DNA of 64,000 nt, from contig NW_026570317.1 in assembly GCF_019649055.1 (NCBI RefSeq), forward strand, positions 372,001-436,000. Reading direction: 5' to 3'. Position 1 is the stretch's first letter, and every line of letters starts with the position of its first letter. The notes beneath the pieces were generated by a model. The model made no database searches, had not been told where the DNA came from, and was given only the letters and a program-made list of their open reading frames with translations. This document shows, in pieces, positions 23,214 through 33,190 of this stretch. Source of the DNA: Paramacrobiotus metropolitanus (lineage: Eukaryota > Tardigrada > Eutardigrada > Parachela > Macrobiotidae). Both the position numbers and the translations under genes were made by a program.

Positions 23214-23291
23214 CCGAGTGCAGGTTCAGTAATGTGATTACTCATGTTACGCAAGCAAAGCGCACATCTATAATCATGAGCTGCCTAATTT

Positions 23292-23298
23292 GTATAAA
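23292..23298 (+). promoter_or_regulatory. TATA box of CBM14 copy 4
   Basis: TATAAAA in the context TGCCTAATTTGTATAAAAAC, 160 bases before the ATG at 23458. Confidence 0.55.
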
Positions 23299-23457
23299 AA
23301 CTACAGCATGTCCCGGCTGCATTTAGGCGTTCATTTACTGATTTACGTTCCAAACTTTTACGGTCAGCAGCAGTATCTCCGCTTCTTCGGTCTACACACT
23401 GTCGTCACATTATCTACGTTACTTTAAAAATACTTTGCGTAAACGTTTTAGGATACC

Positions 23458-24154
23458 ATGGAAATCCGTGTGGTCATTGTTTTCGCTGTTCTGTGTGCGG
23501 CCAGTGGTCAGCAATACGTATGGGACATCCTGAAACCAGCCATGTCAGCAGCGGAAGTGATCAATATTTTATCCGTTGCTATGCCTGGAGAGTCGTATCC
23601 TGTACTGGCGGAAATACCGGTTAGCATTAAATTCGACTGTGTCGCGCTGACGAGCCCGGGATTCTATGCGGATGTCGACACACGCTGTCAGGTTTTCCAT
23701 AGGTTTGTCGGCGCTTCGAAATAGCGGTCTTCTTAATACACTAATGAGTGCTTCGTGAACATCAGGTGTGAAATCAATGGAAACATGACCAGCTATTTGT
23801 GCACCAATACGACTGTTTTCAACCAGATTACACTGGTCTGTGATTATTTCTTCAATGTTGACTGCGAAAAGTAAGTAGTTAAATATCTTGTACGGTCTAA
23901 CGAAAAGTCACATCCCAAATCTGTCACGTACGGATGCTGATAACGGCTATAGCATTATTGTCAGGTTCGCTCAGTATGCCGGTTTCTCCAATTCCCGTCT
24001 ATACTCAGACAGACCGCTATTCGACACTCCTCCCGTTGACTACGTCGTCCCCATGTCGCCTAAGATGCAAGCCTTAGTGGGCGGTGCCGGATTCCGCTCC
24101 GCTTCACCTGCACCAAAACCCGGCCCGAGAAAAGCTGCTGCCGCGCTCATATAG
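23458..24154 (+). CDS. Secreted chitin-binding (CBM14) protein, copy 4
   Basis: Exons are 23458-23702, 23766-23870 and 23965-24154, GT-AG with consistent phases, giving about 179 residues. The signal peptide is MEIRVVIVFAVLCAASG. The CBM14 cysteines are in FDC, TRC, HRC, YLC, LVC and VDC. Exon 3 begins FAQYAGFSNSRLYSDRPLF, DTPPVDYVVPMSP and ends in a short Ala/Pro-rich tail at TAG 24152. AATAAA follows at 24161. It is closest to copy 2 and has the shortest tail with copy 3. It presumably binds chitin extracellularly. Confidence 0.85.
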
Positions 24155-25599
24155 ATCATAAATAAATAGTACGTACATAGTAAATTTTGAACGAAGAACG
24201 AACGCTGAACGAACGCCGTATTGTTTTCCAGCCTGCTGTCAAATAAAAACTTGCCAGGTTGAGCGCTGGAACGTGACATTCAAGTGTAGACAACCGTGAC
24301 ATGCATAGTGACCTTGCCCAGAATCGCACGCCTGTGTTCAGTGTCATGATTGCAACACTCGCTGATGAGCATAAAACAGCTGCAACAAGCTCATCAGCCG
24401 GTGACAACTGCATTCCGACCCTCACTACAAACTGTCCAGCTTCTGTTAGTGCAGGGCTATAATATTTTACCAAGTGCTGTGTGACCTTTGATCTAACTAA
24501 CAATGCATTCCTTAATTTATTCCCGCCAGTAGTGCTTTGCTCGTTTTGGTCGGCAGACTGGATGATGTCATCCAGTCCATCTTGTCAGACTCGTCCGACT
24601 TTGCGGCAACAGTAGTGGAAAGTGGAAACGCTGTTGGGAATGCACAACAAAAACCACCGTTTTTGAGAAGAGCGTTGTATGATCTTCGCTCGGCATTACC
24701 TAGAAACAAAATGTTCACAAAATATGCTGTTGCTGAGCGGTTTCGACGTTTTTGGAGAAGTATGACCATTTCAACAGACGTTAAGAGGAGTATTTAGAAA
24801 ATTGAAGTATCACTTGGTGGCTCTCAACATCCCACGCTTTGCAAAATAATGCCGAATTAGCATACCACGTAATTTTTCAATAATCAGTGAGGGTCCCCAT
24901 GGTAATCCACAACGTGCATCGTGCCAACGTGTATTTTTTTGCCACGCAATCTAAAGACTGCAAGGCTGCGCTAAGGGTTGGCGACTAGATTTTAATAACC
25001 AGGTTTCGATGTATCGTACTGTGATTCTACTGAACATCATTCTTATATTGCCGGAACAGTTACTGTGTTGAACTGGCGCCTGCGCTGGCAAACTGCCATT
25101 CAGAATTATGGCTACCACCGACCACGGCCACTCAAGCGAGCTGCCCTACGCCGCAAAATTAATGAATGTTCTCTCTAGTTCTACGAGTACCATAGAGGGA
25201 ATAAACAATACCGCTTCGCTTTGCTCCGCTCTGTATTGACAGGAGTTCTATTTTCTGTGCCGTGAACAGCGAAGTAGAGCAACTGCTCAAAGCCACTAGA
25301 ATAGACTCTATTCTAGTGGCTCTGAACTGCTCCGCTTTCCGAGCAGCAGCCCAGTTTCATAGAGACTTGTAGGATCTTTTTCGGTGAACCAGAACTTCCT
25401 ATTTTTCAGTAAACAGAAAACTCAATTTCCGCCTTAAACGAAGAGCGCCACAAACTCATATAGTATCCTCAGTTCACCGGGCAACCGGACACCGGCCATC
25501 TAAAAAAATTAATACGCCACGTTCCGTCGAGATTGGGAAATACAGACAGGATCCTTTTGCAACATTCAGATCTCCATATTCTTCAGTCCGAACATCCAA
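24155..25599. other. Spacer between CBM14 copy 4 and the F-box gene
   Basis: ORF 24537-24797 (86 codons) has no recognised domain. Part of it (24585-24655) is similar to 14200-14270, so it is duplicated flank. A perfect inverted repeat AGCCACTAGAATAGA / TCTATTCTAGTGGCT lies at 25291-25322, within a zone rich in GCTCCGCT-type words. Confidence 0.5.
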
Positions 25600-28500
25600 A
25601 TGTCTCCAACATTACGTTATTATCGGGAGTGGCGCTTGGGTGCGCGGGAGATTAACTACGGTAACACGGTGTTAGTGCAGCGTGACACTGGTCAATTTTG
25701 GCTGGGATACGTTCAGGATATTGGCGCCGATCAATTCTTCGTTGACTTCAACGCCAGCGCAGCCAACGCAGAATGGATTTCTACCCGACAACTCTCACCG
25801 CATCATGTCGTCCGCCTCCGCCGCTTGGAATCACTGCCTATTCCCGTGCAGGTGGCGCTGCAGGATACAGCTGGCGGACCGCTGGTTTTCCATCCCGCCG
25901 CTGTTATAGAATATCTGAACAACATGTTCTGCGTTGTTAGCGTGGTTCAATCGAATCAAACGAAGCGATCTGAACGCCGTATCGTGCCAGTATGCCAGCT
26001 GGCTACCTATTTACCGCACCCACATGGCAAGGGAAATAGTTCTGAAGCCAGCGGAGCCCTGTACAAAAAGCATATCGTTGCTTTTGATAAGGCGCATTTG
26101 CTGCGTGAAGTGCATTGTATGCCCAAATTTTTAATTGACGCCTGCCAGATAATACTCGGTCCTGGAGACCCTTGCGGTATCACCTGCCCCCTTCGAAGGA
26201 CGGCGGGAACGGAGAAATTTTATTTCCGCTGTATGGGACAGCATCATGAACCAGGTGGGGTCTACCAGTTTGATGGCGGCTGTCGTGTGTATGCCCGAGT
26301 GGGGATCGACACGGTCACCTTTATTTGCGCTGAAGTGCACGGTGACGCTGCCGGACGCAGTATGTTCTGGAATGAAGATTGTCTTAGGAAGGTGTGCCAG
26401 AATTACCTCGCCGAGCAGTTGTCAAGAGAGCGCGAACCAATCAGCTTGATTGTGGCCGAAAATTTCCTAGCGGCCTCTTTGGAGTATGGTAAGTGACGGA
26501 TTTCAACGAGTACGCGTACTGCATTACACAAGTATCCGCCGGATATTTGCAGATCCGGAAGACGTGCGTATCTGTGACCTTCCGATAGAGATTCTTGGCA
26601 GTATTATTCTCAGCCAGGATGTCATTTCACAGTTACGGATGAGCCAGTAAGTAAGCTGACGGAAGTGGCGAATATGCATATGATTCTGCTCAGGGACGTC
26701 AGACTACAATGTAATGTACGAGGAGGGGGTAAATACACGGGATAGACAGAAAAAACGGCAATAATAAGGGATAACCATTCACGTGTTGTGCAAAACGGCC
26801 AGCCACCAATAGAAGGCAGTTCAGTGACACAGTGCAGAACAGCCGTTGAGACTCCAGTCTCGAGCTGTTTCTCCGTAGACTTCTATGTTAAACTCAACCA
26901 CCTTCATCTTGCACATTTCAGAACCAATCCGCACAATCGATAGCTCAAAAGAACAAGAAAAAATTTACAAGATTTTTGATACCAAATAACTCGCCACTTA
27001 TTAAAACTGAGGCAAGATTGAGCCATTTGAGTTTCTCGTAGACTAAGCATAGGAAATTGGATGGTTTGCTTTCACGGAGCTCCTATGCTTTGTCTATGGG
27101 AAACTTAAGTGGCTCTTACTTGTCTTGTTTCTCATAGATCACGGCTTGCGTGGTATCGAAAATCTTGTTAATTATTTCTTGTTCTTTTAAGATACAGATT
27201 GCACGGTTTGATTCTGAAATGTCCAAGACGCAGGTGTTTGAGTATAACATAGGAGTCTACGGAGAAGGCAGCTCGGGTCTCAAAGCCTGAATTTTGTGTA
27301 GTGTCGCTGGACTGCCTTCCCATGGTGGCTGGCCATGCTGCACAACACGTGAATGGTTATCCCTTATTATTGCCGTTTTTTCTGTCTATCCCGTGTATTT
27401 ACCCCCTCCTCGTACTGTAATTATGCGCCATGATTCACATACCGATTTTTAAGCATATTAACCAATAATTTTATTGCCAAATTGTACAAGCCAAACGCCA
27501 TTTTACACTTGAACATCAGAAACCATCTTAGAATAAGTAGAATAATTCTTCTAGTTCTCTAGAACACCCAACCGTTCCCAGAACAGAAGCAGCGTTTCCA
27601 CGCTGAATTTCAACACTTATACGCTGCCACAAAAATTCGGTAGCGCGCATTTCGCCTGTTTGCTCCTTAATCCGTCGACCAACTTCATTGATGAAAAGAC
27701 GGGTACTGCCGCCGCAACTTCCCATAGTTTCGAGGGCGATTGGTTCAAAAACATGTCGATCAGTGAGTTCTGCATACAGGCTTCTTTTTCTTGTTTCCGC
27801 GTCATCAGCTGCAGATCCCGCGGCTTCCGATGAACCGGCTACATACGAAGTAGCGAATGTGTCAACAACTGTCACATCCCAGATCAAAGGAAGGCCATTT
27901 TTCCAGGGAAAAAGTGATAAGCCATCAGGCCGTTTCCCATCTAATCTGCACAGTCCGGGCGGTTCCAAAATTGTCGGCATCTTTGCTGAACCCAAACTGC
28001 GCTGGACCACACTGTTCAGGCTAGCGTGTCGCCTGAATAGATGTCAACTAGTAATATCCCGCTGGTGTTAATTTTGGTAAGGGAAATTCAGTGCTGACAA
28101 ATTGAAAAGTAACGTGTATTCCCATGGAAGATATGCGGTAGTATGTGACAGACAACTCGCCCAAGTAATCACCATTCTAGGGTTCCTGACTTTTATCGGT
28201 TTCTTAGGATTCCTAGGAAATTTAAAGTTTCATTCTTAAGGTAAAACGAATGCGCTCAAGGCAGTCTGGAAATTCCTAGTTTGCACAGGCGGTTGTTCTG
28301 GCGACAGGATGTGAAAAGTTCTTAGTTCCAAATTTCCAGCAATTTTATAATTTTCAGAACTGATATTCCGTACCCACATTTAAATTTTCACATGATATTG
28401 CTACTTCGGATGTAATACAGTACTATGTTAATAAAACGCCATTTTGATCGTGGATATAGCCGTATACGTTATGCACATGCTCGGGTGCCCCTTTATTTGT

Positions 28501-29571
28501 ATCTACGTCAAAATGAACTACCAAAAAATTTTTTTTCGCGGCAATAAGAGGTCCTCTGTCGGCCACATACTTGCACCAATGCGTGCTGATTGTTGATTGC
28601 AGAGTGTGTGGACTGTGGAGAGTCATGCTGCAGGAACCTGTTAACAAGCAGCACGTGACTTTTATCATCCGTCCTCTACCCGTTCACGAACCATGGGCGG
28701 ACTGGATAACCGTGGATCTGAGCGTTAATGAACAATACAAACTCTGCGCGATGCTGGAACGTACTGTTTCGCCGGCCACGCGAATCGTGGTATTGGTTGA
28801 TGAAAGGACGTATGAAGAACGAAGCCACTACCTTCCAGATGACCGCTTCGCGTGCAGCATGCAGAGTATCGTCGACACGTTGAAAAAGAAAGCACTGCGG
28901 CCCATACTGCTTATCGCCCAGAACGGTAGCGAGAACCCGTTCTTCTCGGGCGTATCCCTGTTGAAGCTCTGTTTCAACAAGCAGGCGCGGAACTATGAAT
29001 GCTGCGCGCTGGCAGAATGGATGTCCGTGTGTGAAGCGTTGCTGCTGATTAACTACACCGCCTCTGATGGGACTGGTGACAAGTCCTTGTTGCAGCGGTT
29101 CTACAGATCGAGACTGCCGCTGCTGTCTAGCGAGAAGGCGTGCATGTGGGATGCCGATGCAGGACGGTTCGACGTAACGATTCCGTGGTTACGGTTCTGC
29201 TGCACCGAGACCGCTGCCGAGAAATGCCAACGGTTTCTAGCAGCCCTCAATGACAGCTGTCCGCCTGTGACACAGCGCGTGTTAAACAAGGTCACCGCGA
29301 TGCATGCGCGCTGGAGGCAGACGTTGGACACTCCTTATCAGCGGGCGGGCATTCTCGGTTTTCTTCAGATGTGAGTATGGTCACCGCGTTAAACGTTGAA
29401 TCAGAATAAAAGTTGTGGTTAAATTGTATTTGTTTCTGGTTGATTAGGTTCAACGGGGTACGTGGCGACGGCATTCCGCAATGCTGGGATCAAATCGACT
29501 TGCGGCAACTGGACTGCACGGTGTTGAATAAGCTGACCTTCGCTGCGCTGGACGCTTATTATAAAAACTGA
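25600..29571 (+). CDS. F-box protein of unknown specificity, four exons
   Basis: Exons are 25600-26488, 26553-26646, 28603-29370 and 29448-29571. All introns are GT-AG, phases agree, and the sum is 1875 nt (624 residues). Residues 25-70 (NTVLVQRDTGQFWLGYVQDI, then DQFFVDFN) resemble a small Tudor/SH3-like barrel. Residues about 210-265 are a conserved block (HHEPGGVYQFDGGCRVYARV). Residues about 303-340 form an F-box split by intron 2: LPIEILGSIILSQDVISQLR joins MSQVCGLWRVML. F-box proteins recruit substrates to SCF ubiquitin ligases through Skp1. The remaining C-terminal 280 residues have no motif I recognise. AATAAA is at 29750. Three partial copies in the window show it belongs to a locally expanding family. 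Confidence 0.78.
26716..27415. mobile_element. 700-bp foldback element with 6-bp target duplication, in F-box intron 2
   Basis: The arms fold back over nearly the whole length: the outer 75 or so bases (starting GTACGAGGAGGGGGTAAATA) are identical inverted, and the inner parts diverge but remain clearly complementary to near the centre (about 27060). TGTAAT directly flanks both ends (26710-26715 and 27416-27421). There is no ORF. It is a non-autonomous inverted-repeat transposon of unassigned superfamily. Confidence 0.88.
27528..28010 (-). pseudogene. Retroelement restriction-like endonuclease fragment in F-box intron 2
   Basis: The ORF contains LEPPGLCRLDGKRPDGLSLF and PLIWDVTVVDTFATSY, then FEPIALETMG, GEMRATEFLWQRISVEIQRG and NAASVLGT. 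This is the PD-(D/E)XK-like RPDG...WDxT endonuclease seen in the 33-kb element. The frame is open over 160 codons, but the RT part is missing. Confidence 0.82.
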
Positions 29572-31389
29572 CGCAGCGCTTCTTCTGCCGCAATTTTTGA
29601 TAATCGGCGCGTACTTACAAGGACATTTAACACAGTATCCACAACAAAAAGAACGATTAACATTTAGCAAGCTAAAATTCACAGTCGCTGCGTATCGTTA
29701 TGATACAGCGAGTGGTAAACAAGGTCACCGCGGTCCATCCGTCCATCATAATAAATGTCCTTGTTAGTAACATATCTGTACGCTTATGTTCAGATAATTT
29801 TTTGAGCTCAAAATATCGAGCTACAGAATATATGTTATTAAGCAGGCGTATCAGGCTTATTAAGCAGACTTAATAAATATAAATAAAAATTAACTATTCG
29901 GTTAATACCCGGTTAACGGTCAACGGTTAATGCCCACAAGGGCAAAACGGTTAATTCCCACACTGGCGTCCCGAAGTAGTAATATCATGTGAAAAGTTAA
30001 TTGTGGTTGCGGAACACCACTCTTGAAAATTTTAAAATTGTTGGAAATTAGGAAATAAGAACTTTTCGCATCCACATAAAAGATGACATACCGAAACGTT
30101 TTATTGAAATTTGTAGCGTAGAGCAGTAAACTAAAATGCCCAAATTCTGACAGCATGGTAATTCGAGCAGCATAGTCTTATTTTTAAAATAATGAGAAAA
30201 CCGCGCAAAACCTCTGCCGACGTTTTGACCGTTAATGTTAAATATACGGTGTGTACGGTAGGAGTAGAATTTAATAGTCATCAGCTTACTTACTTTGTCT
30301 ATTTGCTTAGTGTAAATATACTAGAAATATGATTACGGAGAAATCTGTCGTTTTCCCCATTTCCTATGGAAAACGCGTAGATAGTGTTGGTGTTGTTACG
30401 ACTGTGAGTGCTCGTATCTTATCATATACTGATACCAGCTAGGTATAGCTCTCGCACATTTTCCATCCTGAAATATGATTGTATTACAGGTCTCCCTAAC
30501 ACCGATCCACGTTAAATCCATGCCTCAATTTTAAATGCGCTGTTTGCAGTTAAGGTGCTTTGTGAGCCGTAATAAATACTACGAGCAATTTTTATTCTCA
30601 CGAAGGTACCATCGATGGAATCCCGAGGGCATATGGTGAAACGTATGCCGCATGAGCTGGATGCACGAATATTAAATTTCTTATCCCATTATCTTTATTT
30701 AGTTTCATTGGTCCTCGCGCTCTCTTAAGGTAAGTCACTGTTTGTTTCTTGCAAGCGCGATAATAGGATCGGTTAAGCACAGATAGCAGCGATGTAATTC
30801 CTCGCGCTTCCTCCAGTAGCCAAATAGAACGTCCTAGCGAGGTTCTTTGGATTACAAGATATTTTGTCACTTCAACTGCAGTTACAGATCTCGCAATATA
30901 TTTAAGAAATAATTTTTCCCAACAGCACGGCTTGATAAAATTTAATCACAAATTAATAGAAGCGCAGTATTACATAACACTACATAACACGATACGGATA
31001 ACGCAAGACTGAATTACCGTAATTAACCAATAAATGTTCAGGATTACAATTCTGTTTCATAAGGCCTTCAGGAAAAAAAATCAATTGTATCTGCTAAGGG
31101 TGGCTGTCTGGAAATCCTTTTTTAAAGTGGCTCTATTTGGAGCGTACCAAGCACTAGATTAAAGCTGTTTTGTTCATACTGCAGCACAGATAAATATCTT
31201 GTTTTTATAAATTATAACAGCAAAATCTCAGTTAAACTTTCTGTTCCCTTCATTGTCCCAAGAACGGATGCCGCATCTCCCCTTTGAAAGATCGTGCTGC
31301 TCCGGTATGTAATTTCAGTCGCTTTCCTAGTTCTTTGATGATGGGGATCGCCGAAGAGCCCCACTGGCCCAGAACATCACCAACAGATT
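29572..31389. other. Non-coding stretch
   Basis: About 29700-29740 repeats a scrap of F-box exon 3 (AACAAGGTCACCGCG). About 29885-29950 has several GGTTAA words (CGGTTAA, CCGGTTAACGG). Minus-strand ORF 30870-30598 (90 codons) has no recognised domain. Nothing else is supported. Confidence 0.45.
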
Positions 31390-31770
31390 ATGCACGGGGA
31401 TATTAAATTAAACCGGCAAATATTCTGGTTGATCAAGTAAATAGAAGATCGGTTATCGCTGATATGGATGACTTCGGCAAACTGAAGGGTTCGTCAACGC
31501 GGTCGAGGGACGTTAACGGCCTGCGCGGAACAATGCGATTAGCGTCACCGGAGTTGCTAAAGAAGCTGCTGCTGGTTGATCCAGACGCAAAACCGATGTC
31601 TGGAGTTTGGGTTGTGTTATGCTAGAGATGGCTAATTCCATAGCAGTATATCACTTGGATTAGTGATTCAGTCCCCTCAGATCTGGCCACTGTGTATTCT
31701 GGACTATCTACAGCCGGCTACCAGTGTCCGGCCAACCGCCGACGCTCTGCTAGACCAGTTACGAAGGATA
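31390..31770 (+). pseudogene. Protein kinase C-lobe pseudogene
   Basis: Kinase subdomain motifs appear in the right order but in different frames. HGDIK is at about 31395, ANILVDQVNRRSVIADMDDF then GKLK (DFG magnesium loop) at 31416-31488, GTMRLASPELLK (activation loop end) near 31530, TDVWSLGCVMLEMANS at 31593-31641, and SVRPTADALLDQL near 31725. At least two frameshifts and a TAG at 31658 break it. The N-lobe was not found upstream. The HGDIK catalytic-loop variant instead of HRDIK is notable. The motif style suggests an STE/TKL-type serine/threonine kinase. Confidence 0.8.
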
Positions 31771-32354
31771 ATGGACAATTTAACCATGATGGAGGTATTT
31801 AAAGCAGCGGAAGTCAACTTCCTACTCGTGTTAAAAACTTGTTATTCGCACGTGCGGTTTTACAACGTGCCTGAGCGGATGGTAGCTTGCTCCACGCAGC
31901 ATAATTTCACAAAAGATGTTAGCGAGCTGACTGTTTTGGATATCCGCTCTGCAAACGGAACCGACAAAAGCGTGCGCCACTTTAATGATAATGGATACGG
32001 ACCGCATCCGTAGTCATTTAAAGTGGCACACGATTTCCGTATCACACGGTACATTGGAATCCATACGCCTCCTCGACGCTGGCGACCTAATCGAGCCCCT
32101 ACCAAGTTGGGTAGACAAAATTGGACTGAAAGTCTTTTGTAAGTAAGATTTTCGTTTTGTGCAGTCCCTGTCGTGTTAAAGTTTGGAGAGGAGGCCGTAA
32201 CAAAAACGGTCTGAGTAATGTTTACACGACGTAGGATCTGAGAACTGAGATCTGTCCTAAAGGAAATCACGTAGTACGACAGAAGGAGTCAATCCTCCTC
32301 ACATGTCCTTAATCAAATTTTGTCACTTTGAATTACACGCTGTTTCCAATGTAA
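31771..32354. other. Spacer with stem-loop
   Basis: A near-perfect hairpin GCCACTTTAATGATAATGGA against the complement around CATTTAAAGTGGC lies at 31977-32031, and GGAAGTCAACTTCC is at 31809-31822. No coding sequence is seen. Confidence 0.45.
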
Positions 32355-32745
32355 TACTATGCTAACAAAACGTCATTTTGATCGTGGATATAGTCGTATA
32401 CGGTAAGCAAATTTTAGTATGCTCGGGAGCGCTTTTATTTGCACCTGGATCAAAATGAACCCTTGTAACTGCCAAAAGTGTTTTTTTTTCGCAGCGAAAG
32501 GAGGTTATCTGTCGGCCACATATTTACAACAGTTCGCACTATCTGTTGATTGCAGAGTGTGTGGACTGTGGAGAGTCATGCTGCAGGAACCTGTCAATAA
32601 GCATCACGTGACTTTTATCATCCGCCCATTATTCGTCAGCAATCCCTGGGCGGACTGGATAACTGGGGATCTGAGCGCCATTGAACAATACAAATTTTCT
32701 TATTTCCTAACTGCCCGTATCATTAACATTTTCCATTCCAGCTCT
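32355..32745 (+). pseudogene. Partial duplicate of the F-box gene (intron 2 end and exon 3 start)
   Basis: About 32355-32690 matches 28420-28755, including intronic sequence (CATTTTGATCGTGGATATAG) and the exon RVCGLWRVMLQEPVNK, then HVTFIIRPL and PWADWIT. The match ends after residue EQYK, and the frame then runs into unrelated sequence. Confidence 0.82.
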
Positions 32746-33190
32746 CTTTTACATTAACTGTGATGCGTACGTCACATCCGCCCTATAAGTGGCAGTGACT
32801 GTAATTGTATTCCAACAAATTAAAGGGAAAATTGCAGTCGGGCATAGAAGGGATGACGGAAACTCGTGGTGGTGAGGTCCGCCTGCACAGACCTCGACTT
32901 CGCACATGCCCCGATACGCCGACCTGTTCGTTTTCAGATACCGCAACATCGCGCCTGTTTCCCCCCTTACCAAAAAGATGCATTGTTATCGGTACTGGAA
33001 GTATACCGAATTTAACAACAGATTCAAAAATGTATAATTAGTAACTACACCCACGAGCAAGCTGAAATTCGCAGGCGTTGCCAATCGTTTTCATATTAGT
33101 ATGGATCTATGTTTTTAGATTTATCTTTTGAGCTCGTACAGGCTCGCCGCCTGTACGTGTTAGTTAGTACCATCAAGGTATGCACCGTAG
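32746..33190. other. Spacer between F-box duplicate and retroelement
   Basis: No gene is recognised. Short overlapping ORFs on both strands look like chance frames. Confidence 0.4.
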
